Notes: generated by a model from the letters alone, not told the origin. 64,000 nt of DNA from Hyphomicrobium sp. (GCF_003987855.1 NZ_RXIZ01000004.1:261759-325758); one strand, 5' to 3'; shown: positions 1-10,045, numbered from the stretch's first letter. Program-made: numbers and translations.

Positions 1-1
1 C

Positions 2-424
2 TTTCGCGATCCCAAGCGCATTACGCGTTTTTCCGATTGCGCCTTTTGGCTGCATCTCGTCGCCGCCGCGTTGATCGTTTCGCCGATGATCACGTTCATC
101 AAGGAAACGACGAACGGCCCGATGGCATCCATGGCCATTCTCCTGACCGTTCTCGGCCTGGGGCTCTTCGCGCTCGCGATTGACCGGCGTGCCCTGCTGG
201 TCTCGTCACTGACCTACTTCTGCGCGGCCGTATACAGCCTTCTGAGCGGAAGCGTGGAACTGCCCCATAGCGGCAATCTTCCATCGTCCTTTACGTTGAC
301 GCTCGCTCTCGTCGGCGGCTTCGTCCTGATCCTTGGTGTCTTCTGGCACCCGCTGCGCAACCGGCTTTTGCCGGTTCTCAATGCGACACCCCTCGGTCCC
401 TACCTTCCCCAAGCGAGACAATGA
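2..424 (+). CDS. Membrane protein of unknown function, 5' truncated by window edge
   Basis: The reading frame is open from the first bases of the window and ends at a stop overlapping the hslU start (ATGA), so the N-terminus lies outside. The visible 140 residues begin [19 protein letters not shown] and hold three or four hydrophobic segments, for example around window residues 16-30, 43-60 and 94-113. A start could be placed at TTG 71, but the sequence upstream of it is clearly protein-like (aromatic residues, then a membrane segment), so I treat the gene as cut. I do not recognise a function. The 4-bp overlap suggests translational coupling to hslU. Confidence 0.7.
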   Translation, partial: FRDPKRITRFSDCAFWLHLVAAALIVSPMITFIKETTNGPMASMAILLTVLGLGLFALAIDRRALLVSSLTYFCAAVYSLLSGSVELPHSGNLPSSFTLTLALVGGFVLILGVFWHPLRNRLLPVLNATPLGPYLPQARQ

Positions 425-1725
425 CCAACTTCTCCCCGCGTGAAATCGTATCCGAACTCGATCGCTATATTGTCGGCCAGGGCGACGCCAAACGCGCCGT
501 CGCCATCGCCTTGCGCAACCGTTGGCGCCGCCAGCAATTGACCGGTGAACTGCGTGACGAAGTCCTGCCGAAAAACATTCTGATGATCGGCCCGACCGGC
601 GTCGGCAAAACCGAAATCTCGCGCCGCCTCGCAAAACTTGCAGGCGCGCCGTTCCTCAAAGTCGAAGCAACGAAGTTTACCGAGGTCGGCTACGTCGGCC
701 GCGACGTCGAAAGCATTATCCGCGATCTCGTTGAGGTCGGCATGGGCCTTGTCAAAGAGTCAAAACGTCAAGGCGTGCGCGCGAAAGCCGAAAAAGCCGC
801 CGAAGAGCGCGTGCTTGATGCACTTGTCGGCTCCAACGCATCTCCATCCACGCGCGACAGTTTCCGCAAGAAGTTGCGCAACAACGAATTGAACGACAAG
901 GAAATCGAGATCCTCGTCGCCGATACGGGCTCCCCCATCCCGACATTCGACATGCCCGGCGGCTCGATGGCAACGATCAACATCGGCGAGATGCTGGGTA
1001 AGGCGCTTGGCCAGCGGACGAAGTCGCGGCGCGTCAACGTCAAGGACAGCTTTGAAATTCTCATCGCCGAGGAAAGCGACAAGCTGATTGATAGCGATCA
1101 GATCTCCGGCGAAGCGATTGCTGCCGTCGAAAACAATGGCATCGTCTTCCTCGATGAGATCGACAAGATTTCATCACGCGGCGACGGCACGCGCGGCGGC
1201 GCCGATGTGTCTCGCGAAGGCGTGCAGCGGGACCTCCTGCCGTTGATCGAAGGCACGACCGTCGCGACGAAATACGGGCCGGTGAAAACCGACCACATTC
1301 TCTTCATCGCTTCGGGCGCGTTCCACGTTTCAAAACCCTCCGACTTGCTGCCCGAGCTGCAAGGCCGCTTGCCGATCCGCGTCGAACTCAACGCTTTGAC
1401 GCGAGATGACATGAAGCGCATTCTGACCGAGCCGCAGGCGAGCCTCATCAAACAATACATCGCGCTGATGGAAACCGAGGGCCTGACGCTCGAATTTCGT
1501 CCCGATGCCATCGACGCGCTGGCCGACGCCGCGGTCGAGGTGAACTCGACCGTCGAGAACATCGGCGCGCGGCGCCTACAGACGGTACTGGAGCGCGTGC
1601 TCGACGAAGTGTCGTTCGAGGCCTCCGACAAAAGCGGCGCGACCGTCGTGGTCGACGGTTCCTACGTCACCTCCCGGGTCGGCCAGCTCTCCAAGAACGC
1701 CGATCTGAGCCGATTTATTCTATAG
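421..1725 (+). CDS. hslU: ATP-dependent protease ATPase subunit HslU
   Basis: AAA+ unfoldase that partners the HslV peptidase in the cytosolic HslUV (ClpYQ) protease. The Walker A motif GPTGVGKT is at residues 57-64 and the Walker B stretch IVFLDEID starts at residue 241. The lysine- and glutamate-rich insertion between them is the I-domain. The C-terminal tail SRFIL matches the conserved HslU tail that docks into HslV. Length 434 aa is normal. It starts inside the stop of the preceding membrane-protein gene. hslV, usually a close upstream neighbour, is not next to it in the visible sequence and may lie further left. Confidence 0.97.
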   Translation: MTNFSPREIVSELDRYIVGQGDAKRAVAIALRNRWRRQQLTGELRDEVLPKNILMIGPTGVGKTEISRRLAKLAGAPFLKVEATKFTEVGYVGRDVESIIRDLVEVGMGLVKESKRQGVRAKAEKAAEERVLDALVGSNASPSTRDSFRKKLRNNELNDKEIEILVADTGSPIPTFDMPGGSMATINIGEMLGKALGQRTKSRRVNVKDSFEILIAEESDKLIDSDQISGEAIAAVENNGIVFLDEIDKISSRGDGTRGGADVSREGVQRDLLPLIEGTTVATKYGPVKTDHILFIASGAFHVSKPSDLLPELQGRLPIRVELNALTRDDMKRILTEPQASLIKQYIALMETEGLTLEFRPDAIDALADAAVEVNSTVENIGARRLQTVLERVLDEVSFEASDKSGATVVVDGSYVTSRVGQLSKNADLSRFIL

Positions 1726-1849
1726 TTCGCCATTCCGGCATTAGCTGCCGCGACCGGCGCGACGATGCCAGGACAATGGGCCCGCTATCCACGAACCGCG
1801 AACGCCTGTAAAAGAGGCCGCTTCCGAAGCTCAAAGCCATTTTTTGATT

Positions 1850-3040
1850 ATGACCGCCGCGCCCTTAGTTAAGATCGACACCGACGCATCCGCCGCGAAG
1901 CCCTCGCTCGCGGGACTGACGCGCGACGGCTTGAAGCTTGCGCTCGCTGCCGCCGGCGTCCCCGAAAAGCAATTGCGCATGCGCGTCGGCCAGCTGTGGA
2001 GCTGGCTGTACGTTCGCGGCGTCACGAGCTTCGAAGACATGACGGACGTTTCGAAGGATCTGCGCCGTCAGCTAAGCGAGCTCTATTCGCTCGATCGTCC
2101 CGAAATCGTGTCCGAGCAGATCTCTATCGATGGCACGCGCAAGTGGCTCCTGCGCTTGCCCAAGCGCAGTCATGAAGCCCGCCCGCCCGAGATCGAGACG
2201 GTCTACATTCCCGAAAGCGATCGCGGGACGCTCTGCATTTCGAGTCAGGTCGGCTGCACGCTGAATTGCTCGTTCTGCCACACCGGCACCCAGCGCCTGG
2301 TCCGCAACCTCGAAGCCCAAGAGATCGTCGGCCAGATCATGCTGGCGCGCGACCGCATCGGCGACTGGCCCGGAGCCAAGGGACCGGAGGATGGCCGCCT
2401 GCTTCCCAACGCCGAGCGCAAGATCACCAACGTCGTCCTCATGGGCATGGGCGAGCCGCTCTACAATTTCGACAACGTCAAAGCCGCGATGGAGGTCGCT
2501 TCCGACGGCGACGGCCTGTCGTTATCCAAGCGCCGCATTACGCTTTCGACTTCGGGCGTCGTCCCTGAGATCCCGCGATGGGGCGAGGAAGCCGACACCA
2601 TGCTTGCGATCTCGCTGCACGCCACGAACGACGCGCTGCGCGACGAGCTGGTGCCGATCAACAAGAAGTACCCGATCGCCGAGCTGATGGAGGCCTGCCG
2701 CAACTATCCCGGCCTCTCGAATGCCCGCCGCATCACCTTCGAATACGTGATGCTGAAAGGCGTGAACGACAGCCTTGCCGAGGCACGCGCGCTCGTTCGG
2801 CTGCTCGCTGGAATTCCTGCGAAAATCAATCTGATACCATTCAATCCCTGGCCCGGCACACGCTATGAGTGCTCCGATTGGGAAACGATCGAGCGCTTCG
2901 CCGACGTCGTGAACCGCGCCGGTTATGCGAGCCCGGTGCGCACCCCGCGCGGCCGGGACATTCTCGCGGCCTGCGGTCAGCTCAGGTCGGAAAGCCAGCG
3001 GCTCTCCGCGAAAGAACGCACTACGACGGCAGCCAACTAG
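1850..3040 (+). CDS. rlmN: Dual-specificity 23S rRNA/tRNA methyltransferase RlmN
   Basis: Radical-SAM enzyme that methylates C2 of adenine in 23S rRNA (A2503) and some tRNAs. The cluster-binding motif CTLNCSFC has Cys136, Cys140 and Cys143 (CxxxCxxC). The conserved C-terminal cysteine that forms the methylene-linked intermediate is Cys375 in [15 protein letters not shown] is the GGE-like SAM-contact motif. An in-frame TTG lies 6 bp upstream at 1844, but ATG 1850 gives the more usual N-terminus. 396 aa, typical for alphaproteobacteria. It stands alone, about 125 bp after hslU. Confidence 0.96.
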   Translation: MTAAPLVKIDTDASAAKPSLAGLTRDGLKLALAAAGVPEKQLRMRVGQLWSWLYVRGVTSFEDMTDVSKDLRRQLSELYSLDRPEIVSEQISIDGTRKWLLRLPKRSHEARPPEIETVYIPESDRGTLCISSQVGCTLNCSFCHTGTQRLVRNLEAQEIVGQIMLARDRIGDWPGAKGPEDGRLLPNAERKITNVVLMGMGEPLYNFDNVKAAMEVASDGDGLSLSKRRITLSTSGVVPEIPRWGEEADTMLAISLHATNDALRDELVPINKKYPIAELMEACRNYPGLSNARRITFEYVMLKGVNDSLAEARALVRLLAGIPAKINLIPFNPWPGTRYECSDWETIERFADVVNRAGYASPVRTPRGRDILAACGQLRSESQRLSAKERTTTAAN

Positions 3041-3137
3041 CGCTGCCGCCATTGGACCGGTTCGTTATTCCTGTTGAGCCCCAACCCCAGCCCTATATAG
3101 ACTTCGCGCCGAAGGGTGGACTTGGGGCGTAGATCTC

Positions 3138-3785
3138 GTGCTTGGCTTCGTTCGCACATTGGCGCGTATCGTCTTTGGCTGGGCAGTTGCGAGCCTCGCT
3201 GCCGGACTGGTCACCGTGCTGTTCGTCGACATCGACGTGCTCGCCGGACCCTTGGACCGGCTTCCCAAGACACTCAGCGAAACGTTCGACCTTGCGCTTC
3301 TGGCTGCCACGCACATCGCCATCTTCGCCTCGGTGTTCGTTTTGATCACGGCGGTGATCAGCGAATGGTTTTCCATCCGCACGCTGGCGTTCTACCTTCT
3401 GGTCGGCATCGCGATCGCTTTCCTGGGCTTTAGCGTGCAGTACGCGAGCGAGGTCGCCGGCCAGCCAACCATTCTCAACAACTACGCCGTCAAGGCCTTC
3501 ATGACCGTCGGCTTTGCAGGCGGCTTCGTTTACTGGCTCTCCGCCGGACAGTTCGCGGGGCGGGCTCCCCAACCCGAGAATCATTTGCTCGCTGCGTCGG
3601 CCTCGGGAACGGCGCGCGAGAATGACGAGGAATCGAGCGAGGTCGTCATCACTCGGCCGCCAAATCCGGATGAGCGTCCGCGGTGGCGGATGCCAGCACT
3701 CGAACGGCTGAGATTTGCCAACCGCACCTCCCGCGCCGATCCCGACGCTGCTGATGGCGATGACCCGAGCACCCGGGCCGATTGA
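3138..3785 (+). CDS. Hypothetical inner-membrane protein
   Basis: 215 aa with four predicted membrane segments: roughly residues 9-30 (LARIVFGWAVASLAAG), 50-76, 81-103 and 117-137. A hydrophilic acidic and proline/arginine-rich C-terminal tail follows from about residue 145. The start is GTG; no ATG lies in frame nearby. I do not recognise a family. Coding character is supported by a continuous frame with sensible membrane topology and by the absence of a better frame on either strand. Confidence 0.7.
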   Translation: MLGFVRTLARIVFGWAVASLAAGLVTVLFVDIDVLAGPLDRLPKTLSETFDLALLAATHIAIFASVFVLITAVISEWFSIRTLAFYLLVGIAIAFLGFSVQYASEVAGQPTILNNYAVKAFMTVGFAGGFVYWLSAGQFAGRAPQPENHLLAASASGTARENDEESSEVVITRPPNPDERPRWRMPALERLRFANRTSRADPDAADGDDPSTRAD

Positions 3786-3880
3786 ACCCGAATACCTTCG
3801 CAACCTCTCGATATCGTGATTAACCAAAAAGCCCCGGATGAATGTCCGCTGTTGCTGCGTCGCAACAAACGCGCTATATA

Positions 3881-4489
3881 ATGTCGCAGGACCCCCGAGG
3901 GATATCACCGTTGTTCGATTGTGCCCTGCATTTCCGCTTTCTGCAGAAAGCGACGGAAGCGATGTTCGAGATGGGCCAGGCCTCCGTGGCCGCCGCTCTT
4001 GCCTGCCAGAAGCGGGCCTTGGAAGACCTCTCGACGCCAACGCCTGAACCCGAGCCGCAGCCAAATCCGATGATGTGGTTCAGCGAATGGTTCGCCCCGG
4101 CGCCGCCGAAAGTGGCGCCCCAGCAGCCCGACTTGATGCAGTCGTGGATGGCCATGGCGAGCGCGTGTTCGCAGGCATATTGGCCAAATCCTCAAGCGCG
4201 ATCGGTGCCGGCTCTGCCGATGAACCCGATGTTTGCCGGCGCCGCGATTCCCTCCTTCTGGGGAATGTCGCCCTGGACGATGTATCAGGGCCCGATGGTG
4301 GCGATGATGCTGTCCTACGGCGTGCCCTACGCCGTCGCTGCCCCGACCGCCCGCGCCAGCACATCGGCGATGGACGCGGCGGACGCCGCCTGCTCCCAGT
4401 GGCGATTGGTGTTCGGAAGTCCCGAAGGCCAGCGCAGCCTCGCGCGCAACGTAACGGCGCCTGACTACTGGCCGAAATACCTTCACTGA
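3881..4489 (+). CDS. Hypothetical Met/Pro-rich protein
   Basis: About 202 aa starting MSQDPRGISP. The frame is open 39 bp further upstream (3842), but ATG 3881 sits just behind an AT-rich stretch and is the likelier start. The N-terminal 40 residues look like an amphipathic helix with Ala/Gln, which recalls phasin-like proteins only loosely. The middle is rich in Pro, Trp and Met. No catalytic motif or membrane anchor is clear. It converges on the Ala/Lys-rich gene downstream and shares an inverted repeat with it as possible terminator. Confidence 0.6.
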   Translation: MSQDPRGISPLFDCALHFRFLQKATEAMFEMGQASVAAALACQKRALEDLSTPTPEPEPQPNPMMWFSEWFAPAPPKVAPQQPDLMQSWMAMASACSQAYWPNPQARSVPALPMNPMFAGAAIPSFWGMSPWTMYQGPMVAMMLSYGVPYAVAAPTARASTSAMDAADAACSQWRLVFGSPEGQRSLARNVTAPDYWPKYLH

Positions 4490-4497
4490 AAACAAGA

Positions 4498-4521
4498 AAG
4501 CCGCCGCTCTCGCGACGGCTT
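4498..4521 (-). terminator. Hairpin terminator between convergent genes
   Basis: Inverted repeat with 10-bp arms (4498-4507 and 4512-4521) and a 4-base loop. Read on the minus strand one pair is G-U and the hairpin is followed by TCTTGTTTT. It therefore best serves the leftward Ala/Lys-rich gene ending at 4529. On the plus strand the same position is a C-A mismatch and the T-tract is poor. Confidence 0.6.
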
Positions 4522-4528
4522 CTGAAAA

Positions 4529-5368
4529 TCAGTCAGCGCCCGACGCGCCTGAGGTGTCAGCTGGCGGTGCTGCGTCGCCCCCGGCCGGAGCAGCCGCAGC
4601 TGCTGCTGCCGGAGCTTCTTCAGCCGGAGCAGCCGCCGGTTTCGGTTTCGCCTTCTTCGCTGCAGTCTTGGCTTTCTTGGCTGGCTTTGCGGTTTCCGTG
4701 CCGGTCGTCGTGGCTGCAGCCGTGGTTGTGGTACCGGTCGTAGCACCGGCCGCAGGTTTCGCGGCCGCCCCATTGGCTGCCCAAGGCAAAACTTCAGCCC
4801 CACCGGCACCCGTGGCACCCTTCGCGTCAGCAGCCTTATTGGCCTTCTGCGCCTTCTCTTCTTCTTTCTTCAGAATAGCGAGAGACCGGCACCGCGCCTT
4901 CGTTTCTTTGCCGGCGTCGTTCGTACCGGCCGAAACCCAGATGCAGGCGGTGTTCGTTCCGCATGCCTCTTCCGTCAGATTGAGACAGGATGCCTTGGCC
5001 GTTTTCGCTTTCTTCGCTGCAGGCTTGGCTGCCGGAGCACCGGAAGCGGCAGCACCATCTGCAGGCGGCGCCTCCGCAACGGCATTGGCGGGCACGGCAG
5101 CCTTCGCTGCCTTCTTCGTTTTCTCGTGCTTCTTGACGGGAGCTGGCGGAGCTTCGGCTGTGGCTGGCGCCGGAGCCGCAGCTTCAGGAGCAGCCGGCGC
5201 GGCCGAATCCGTCGGATGCGATGTCGGATCTTCTGACTGCGCCTGCGCTGGCGAATCATCCGGAGGAACGGTGACGGTTAATTCTTCGGCAGCGAGTGGA
5301 ACCGCCAAAATCCCGCTCAAAAGCCCGAGCCATAAGAACTTTCCGGCAATGCGAATCGATCTGCTCAC
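4529..5368 (-). CDS. Exported Ala/Lys/Pro-rich low-complexity protein with a four-Cys island
   Basis: 279 aa from GTG 5368. A purine-rich SD (AGGGGGGA) lies just upstream of that GTG and the protein then opens with a clean signal peptide (SRSIRIAGKF, hydrophobic core, cleavage near PLAA-EE at residues 26-29). The mature protein is mostly alanine, proline and lysine, with AKKAK-type repeats like histone H1 tails. A distinct island at residues 127-162 has Cys128, Cys136, Cys142 and Cys160 and normal composition, suggesting a small disulfide-bonded domain. Function unknown. The antisense frame is equally long but lacks an SD and is a composition artefact. Confidence 0.7.
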   Translation of the reverse strand: MSRSIRIAGKFLWLGLLSGILAVPLAAEELTVTVPPDDSPAQAQSEDPTSHPTDSAAPAAPEAAAPAPATAEAPPAPVKKHEKTKKAAKAAVPANAVAEAPPADGAAASGAPAAKPAAKKAKTAKASCLNLTEEACGTNTACIWVSAGTNDAGKETKARCRSLAILKKEEEKAQKANKAADAKGATGAGGAEVLPWAANGAAAKPAAGATTGTTTTAAATTTGTETAKPAKKAKTAAKKAKPKPAAAPAEEAPAAAAAAAPAGGDAAPPADTSGASGAD

Positions 5369-5561
5369 GACCGTCCCCCCTGCGTTAGCTTCGAAACCCA
5401 TTAGCAGCTTCCAATTGGCCGAAACACCGCAAACACCGATGTCATGCCTTTTTTATGTTCACGAATCGAGTGCAATGCAGAATTGCGCGTGAAAGACATC
5501 CTGCATGTCGGCAAAGCGCCGTAACGCCTTGATCGCGGTCAGTAACAGAACGAAACGAATC

Positions 5562-6176
5562 TCACGACTTTGATGCTTTGTGCGCGACGGCCCACGCCAG
5601 CGCCTGATCCAGTCGATCGTCACCCCAGAAGAGCTCGCCGTCTTCCGTCGTGAAGCTCGGCGCACCGAAAATCCCGCGCGCGATCGCTTCGTCCGTGTTG
5701 TCCCGCAGAGCCGTCTTTGTCTCAACGTCAGCAGCGCGTTCGCGCATCGCATCGGGATCGAGCCCGGCGGAAACCAAGCAGTCCGTCAACACGGCGTCAT
5801 CAAAGACGTCCAAGCCCCTGCCGAAAGCGGCGGCGTAAACAGCGCGCGTGAATGCTGCCGTGCCGCCTTCCGCCTTGGCCGCGATCGCAAGTCGCGCCGC
5901 CTTGAGTCCATTGGCCGGAAAAGTTTCCGGCATCTTGAAAGAAAGTCCGCGGCTCTCCGCGATGCGCGCGATATCGCGCTGCATGTAGCGTCCCTTCGCC
6001 GGGTAGAGATTGAAGGGCGATGTTGTCCAGCCATGCGCCTTGAAGATCGGGCCAAGCAGAAACGGCCGCCATTCGATATCGACGCCGGCGCGCGCCGCGT
6101 CTTCCTCGATGCGCATGGCGCTGAGGTAGGAATAGGTCGAGGCGAACTCGTACCAGAAGTCGATGCGGGGTTTCAT
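5562..6176 (-). CDS. DsbA-family 2-hydroxychromene-2-carboxylate isomerase-like protein
   Basis: About 204 aa, thioredoxin-fold superfamily member of the HCCA isomerase / GST-kappa type. The N-terminus [16 protein letters not shown] is the family signature: a serine/tyrosine active site replaces Cxx[18 protein letters not shown] and the C-terminal GIFGAPSF (cis-Pro loop) also fit. True substrates of such chromosomal homologues are mostly unknown; a naphthalene-pathway role is unlikely because no other degradation gene is near. Two further in-frame starts lie up to 21 bp upstream (to 6197). It is divergent from argG. Confidence 0.85.
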   Translation of the reverse strand: MKPRIDFWYEFASTYSYLSAMRIEEDAARAGVDIEWRPFLLGPIFKAHGWTTSPFNLYPAKGRYMQRDIARIAESRGLSFKMPETFPANGLKAARLAIAAKAEGGTAAFTRAVYAAAFGRGLDVFDDAVLTDCLVSAGLDPDAMRERAADVETKTALRDNTDEAIARGIFGAPSFTTEDGELFWGDDRLDQALAWAVAHKASKS

Positions 6177-6328
6177 GCCCTCTCTCATATTCACCAAACG
6201 TCAGCTGTACTTGCGACAAGTCGTGTTCTTGTGTCCACCGCCCTTGCGGCAAACGCCGCCGACCCTATAGTGCCGCGCGTTTTCTCACCTTCGCACAATC
6301 CTCAAGAGCCGAAAGAGCCAGACCGCCC

Positions 6329-7558
6329 ATGAGCGCCGCGCCCAAGTCCGTGAAGAAAGTTGTCCTCGCCTATTCGGGCGGCCTCGACACCTCCATCATC
6401 CTGAAGTGGCTGCAGGAGACCTATGGCGCCGAGGTTGTGACGTTCACGGCCGATCTCGGCCAGGGCGAAGAGCTCGAGCCCGCCCGCCAGAAGGCGCTGA
6501 TGCTCGGGATCAAGCCCGAAAACATCTTCGTCGAAGATCTGCGCGAGAAATTCGTCCGCGACTTCGTCTTTCCGATGTTTCGCGCGAACACGGTCTACGA
6601 GGGCGTCTATCTTCTCGGCACTTCGATCGCGCGCCCACTGATCGCTCAAAAGCAGATCGAGATCGCCAAGAAAGTCGGTGCCGACGCCGTCTGCCACGGC
6701 GCCACGGGCAAGGGCAACGATCAGGTGCGCTTCGAACTCGGCTATTACGCGCTTGAACCCGGAATAAAGATCATCGCGCCTTGGCGTGAGTGGTCCTTCA
6801 AAGGCCGCGAGGAACTTTTGAAGTTCGCCCGCGACCATCAGATCCCAGTCGCCAAGGACAAGGAAGGCGAATCGCCGTTCTCGGTCGACGCCAACCTTTT
6901 GCATTCTTCTTCAGAAGGCAAAGTGCTGGAAGACCCCGCCAAGAAGCCGCCGGAGGTCGTCTATCAGCGCACCATCTCGCCGATGGCTGCGCCCGATAAG
7001 GTCACGACCATCAAGATCGGCTTCAAAAAAGGTGATGCCGTATCGATCGACGGCAAGGCGCTTTCCCCCGCGACCCTTCTAAAGGCTCTGAACGATCTCG
7101 GCCGCGACAACGGCATCGGCCGCATCGATCTCGTCGAGAACCGCTTTGTCGGCATGAAATCACGCGGCGTCTACGAAACGCCCGGTGGCACGATCCTGCT
7201 CGCCGCCCACCGCGCCATCGAAAGCCTGACGCTCGACCGTGGCGCCGCGCATCTGAAAGATGAGATCATGCCGCGCTACGCCGAGCTGATCTATAATGGC
7301 TTCTGGTTCTCGCCCGAGCGTGAGATGCTGCAGGCTCTGATCGACAAGAGCCAGGAAAGCGTCGAAGGCGAAGTGACGCTCGAGCTCTACAAGGGCAACG
7401 TCATCCCGGTCGGCCGCGAAAGCGCCAAGTCGCTCTATTCGTCGACCCTCGTGACCTTCGAAGACGACAAGGGCGCCTACGACCAGAAGGATGCGCAAGG
7501 CTTCATCAAGCTCAACGCGCTCCGCCTGCGAACACTTGGGCGGCGCAACCAGAGTTGA
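6329..7558 (+). CDS. argG: Argininosuccinate synthase
   Basis: Joins citrulline and aspartate using ATP in arginine biosynthesis. The N-terminal PP-loop motif SGGLDTS is at residues 16-22. The citrulline/aspartate-binding stretch [13 protein letters not shown] and later ESLTLDRG and [11 protein letters not shown] are all typical. 409 aa, the normal length. It is monocistronic as seen here, with a short intergenic region before a small membrane-protein gene. Confidence 0.97.
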   Translation: MSAAPKSVKKVVLAYSGGLDTSIILKWLQETYGAEVVTFTADLGQGEELEPARQKALMLGIKPENIFVEDLREKFVRDFVFPMFRANTVYEGVYLLGTSIARPLIAQKQIEIAKKVGADAVCHGATGKGNDQVRFELGYYALEPGIKIIAPWREWSFKGREELLKFARDHQIPVAKDKEGESPFSVDANLLHSSSEGKVLEDPAKKPPEVVYQRTISPMAAPDKVTTIKIGFKKGDAVSIDGKALSPATLLKALNDLGRDNGIGRIDLVENRFVGMKSRGVYETPGGTILLAAHRAIESLTLDRGAAHLKDEIMPRYAELIYNGFWFSPEREMLQALIDKSQESVEGEVTLELYKGNVIPVGRESAKSLYSSTLVTFEDDKGAYDQKDAQGFIKLNALRLRTLGRRNQS

Positions 7559-7594
7559 TCAGGATCGGCACCGCGCCGGAATGTGGAGGCCAAC

Positions 7595-7813
7595 ATGATC
7601 GTCATCACGAGAAACGGCGAGACGACGGTACTCACCGGCTGGCGCGAGTGGCTTTTCAAGATCGTCGTCTTCATGGCGGCGATCTTGCTGTTCGGCGTGA
7701 TCGCCTTCGTCATGTTCGGTCTTGCCATCACGATCGGCGCGGTTGCGCTGGTCGTCATTCCCGCCGTCATCATCGTGGCATTGATCGGCTCGCTCTTCGG
7801 CCGGCGCGTCTGA
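7595..7813 (+). CDS. Small membrane protein, two hydrophobic segments
   Basis: 72 aa starting MIVITRNGETTVLTGW. ATG 7595 has the SD GGAGG 6 bases upstream; an in-frame GTG at 7583 overlaps that SD and is unlikely. Two long hydrophobic stretches (about residues 23-44 and 46-66) separated by one glycine-rich turn suggest a hairpin in the inner membrane. The protein ends in a basic FGRRV tail. Unknown function. It sits 37 bp after argG and could be co-transcribed. Confidence 0.7.
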   Translation: MIVITRNGETTVLTGWREWLFKIVVFMAAILLFGVIAFVMFGLAITIGAVALVVIPAVIIVALIGSLFGRRV

Positions 7814-7958
7814 CGCGTCACGATGGTAAATTTCACGCCGGCCGAAGCCCATTTTTCACCCGCGTGGCTGCTTCGGTCTTGACGCAAGGGTCGCCATCCC
7901 CGACATCGCGGCTCTTGGCACTGCTCGCTTCACCATTCGATTGACGAGGATTTGAATT

Positions 7959-8984
7959 ATGACAGTTGCGGCGAACGCCTCGCCGGTGGTGACACCTGCC
8001 GAATGGGCGCCTCAGAAGGCGATTTGGACCGCATGGCCCGCCGATCCCAACGAATGGAACGGCGATCTCGAAACGCCGCGCCGCGACGTCGCGGCTCTCA
8101 TCCGCGCTTTGTGCATCGCCGGCAACAACGTCCGCCTGCTCGTCAACGGTGATGAGGCGAAAGCCTCCGCCGCCGCTGCCCTCAGCGACATCGCCGAACT
8201 CATTCCGGCAAAATATGGTGACATCTGGTTGCGCGATACTGGGCCGATCTTCGCGTATACCGGCGATGACAAGATCGCGCTGAGGTTCAAGACGAACAGC
8301 TGGGGCGGCAAGTACGATCTTCCCGACGATGCCACGGTGGGCGACGAAGTCGCGCGCCTGTCGGATGCGACGGTGCGCCGTTTCGATTTCGTGCTCGAAG
8401 GCGGCGCAGTCGACCATGACGGCGAAGGGACGATCCTCGCCACACAGCAGACGCTGCTCAATCCCAACCGCAACGGCTGGAGCAAGGAGGCAGCCGAGGC
8501 CGCACTTGCTGAGGCATTCGGCGCCAAGAAGGTCATCTGGATCGACGAAGGCCTCAAGAATGACCACACCGATGGCCACATCGACAACATCGCGCGCTTC
8601 GTTGCGCCGGGCCGCGTTGTTTGTCAGGCGCCAGCCGGGGCTGATGACCCCAACGCCGAGATCCTTGATGCCATTGCCGCGTCTCTCGCGAAAGCGACGG
8701 ATGCCGCCGGCCGCACCATCGAGGTCATCCGTATTCCCGGCGTCGGTCTTTATCGCAACGCCCTTGGGGAAATCTCTCCCGCATCCCACATGAATTTCAT
8801 CATCGCGAACGATGTTGTCGTCGTTCCGATTTATGGCACTGCTACCGAGGCCGACGCGCTTTCAGCGCTGCAAGCTGTTTTCCCCACCCGCGCAGTTGTC
8901 GGCGTCTCTTCCCGAGGCCTGCTGGGCTGCGGTGAAGCCGGCGGCGGATCGTTTCACTGCATCACGCAACAGGAGCCTCTCTAA
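7959..8984 (+). CDS. aguA: Agmatine deiminase
   Basis: Hydrolyses agmatine to N-carbamoylputrescine and ammonia; peptidylarginine-deiminase superfamily (guanidino-modifying enzymes). GDIWLRDTGPIF contains the conserved Asp, FVLEGGAVDHDGEGT the substrate Glu, NDHTDGHIDN the catalytic His, and GGGSFHCITQQ the nucleophile Cys334 near the C-terminus. 341 aa. Its stop codon is immediately followed by the start of the next gene, N-carbamoylputrescine amidase, so the two form a complete two-step route from agmatine to putrescine. Confidence 0.96.
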   Translation: MTVAANASPVVTPAEWAPQKAIWTAWPADPNEWNGDLETPRRDVAALIRALCIAGNNVRLLVNGDEAKASAAAALSDIAELIPAKYGDIWLRDTGPIFAYTGDDKIALRFKTNSWGGKYDLPDDATVGDEVARLSDATVRRFDFVLEGGAVDHDGEGTILATQQTLLNPNRNGWSKEAAEAALAEAFGAKKVIWIDEGLKNDHTDGHIDNIARFVAPGRVVCQAPAGADDPNAEILDAIAASLAKATDAAGRTIEVIRIPGVGLYRNALGEISPASHMNFIIANDVVVVPIYGTATEADALSALQAVFPTRAVVGVSSRGLLGCGEAGGGSFHCITQQEPL

Positions 8985-9845
8985 ATGGCGCGACGTTCGA
9001 TCACCGTCGGGAGCATTCAGACCTCCTACGGTCCCGACCTCGAAACCAATATCGCCAAGACGGAAACTTTCATCCGCGAGGCGGCGGGCCGGGGCGCGGA
9101 AGTCATTCTGCCCTCGGAATTGTTCGAAGGCATTTACTTCTGCACCAGGCAGGATCCGAAATGGTTCGAGACCGCGCGCCCCGTGATGGAGCATCCATGC
9201 GTCCTCCGCCTGCGTGAACTTGCAAAATCGCTCGGCGTCGTCATCCCCATTTCCTTCTTCGAGAAGGATGGACCGCGCTACTACAACAGCATCGCCATTG
9301 CCGACGCTGACGGCGAAATCCTCGGCGTCTACCGCAAGAGCCATATTCCGGATGGCCCGGGCTATCAGGAGAAATATTATTTCCGCCCTGGCGACACGGG
9401 CTTCAGAACCTGGAGCACGAAGCACGGCAAGATTGGCGTCGGTATCTGCTGGGATCAATGGTATCCGGAAACCGCCCGCGCCATGGTGCTCCAGGGTGCG
9501 GAAGTTCTCTTCTATCCGACCGCCATTGGCTCCGAACCCTACGACGCGAGCCTCGACACGCATCTTCAATGGCAGCGCGCAATGCAGGGCCACGCTGTCT
9601 CCAACGCCGTCCCGATCGTCGCTGCCAACCGCATCGGCCTCGAGGACAACGCCGGCGTGAAGCAGAAGTTTTACGGCCACTCCTTTATCAGCGACCATCG
9701 CGGCGAGCTGGTGCAAAAATTCGATGCTGAAGACGAGGGCGTGCTCGTCCACACCTTCGATCTCGACCTTATCGAGAGCTATCGCGCCGATTGGGGCTTC
9801 TTCCGCGATCGCCGCACCGACCTCTACGCCAAGAGCATCATTTAA
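8985..9845 (+). CDS. aguB: N-carbamoylputrescine amidase
   Basis: Nitrilase-superfamily enzyme that converts N-carbamoylputrescine to putrescine, CO2 and ammonia. The Glu-Lys-Cys triad is visible: Glu in LPSELFEG, Lys in YRKSHIPDG and Cys in GVGICWDQWYPE. The DGPGYQEKYYF segment is typical of the AguB branch rather than of other nitrilases. 286 aa. Zero bases separate it from aguA, which supports coupled translation and the pathway assignment. Confidence 0.95.
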   Translation: MARRSITVGSIQTSYGPDLETNIAKTETFIREAAGRGAEVILPSELFEGIYFCTRQDPKWFETARPVMEHPCVLRLRELAKSLGVVIPISFFEKDGPRYYNSIAIADADGEILGVYRKSHIPDGPGYQEKYYFRPGDTGFRTWSTKHGKIGVGICWDQWYPETARAMVLQGAEVLFYPTAIGSEPYDASLDTHLQWQRAMQGHAVSNAVPIVAANRIGLEDNAGVKQKFYGHSFISDHRGELVQKFDAEDEGVLVHTFDLDLIESYRADWGFFRDRRTDLYAKSII

Positions 9846-9873
9846 TTCGTCACGATTGACGCGACGTCTGTGC

Positions 9874-9895
9874 AGCGCCGGCCTCAGCCGGCGCT
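9874..9895 (+). terminator. GC-rich hairpin downstream of aguB
   Basis: Perfect 9-bp inverted repeat AGCGCCGGC / GCCGGCGCT around a CTCA loop, 28 bp after the aguB stop. No T-tract follows, so it may be a weak or factor-assisted terminator, or only an mRNA 3'-end stabiliser. Confidence 0.4.
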
Positions 9896-9977
9896 ACGCA
9901 TTCGTGCAATGCTCACGTGGTCCAAAATCAACACACCCAGCGATTATCAATAAATCGTAATATTTCCGCTTGTTCTT

Positions 9978-10001
9978 CGTTATAGCCCAACGAATATATC
10001 G
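9978..10001 (+). promoter_or_regulatory. Candidate ModE (molybdate-responsive) operator
   Basis: The sequence reads CGTTATAGC, six bases, AATATATCG. Against the published ModE-box consensus (CGNTATATA-N6-TATATANCG, Studholme and Pau) the right arm matches 7 of 8 fixed bases, the left arm 6 of 8, and the 6-base spacer is exact. The element ends 44 bp before the receptor start codon. It overlaps or abuts the only plausible promoter (TTGTTC at 9970 and TATATC at 9995, spaced 19), a position suited to repression by Mo-loaded ModE. The downstream operon encodes a Mop-domain protein, which supports the call. No modE gene is in the window. Confidence 0.6.
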
Positions 10002-10009
10002 CCACAAAA

Positions 10010-10025
10010 GGCACCGGGGGGTGCC
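10010..10025 (+). other. Leader hairpin upstream of TonB receptor
   Basis: Perfect 6-bp inverted repeat GGCACC / GGTGCC with a GGGG loop, just after the candidate ModE box and 20-21 bases before the start codon. It lies in the predicted 5' leader and could modulate ribosome access; there is no direct evidence for that. Confidence 0.35.
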
Positions 10026-10045
10026 GGAGTGTGGGGGTAAGAAAA

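Noticed and set aside
4554-5492. 312-aa rightward frame, Ala/Ser/Val-rich, antisense to the Ala/Lys-rich exported protein
   Set aside because: No SD; composition is the complement of the low-complexity repeats. The leftward frame has a signal peptide, SD and Cys island.
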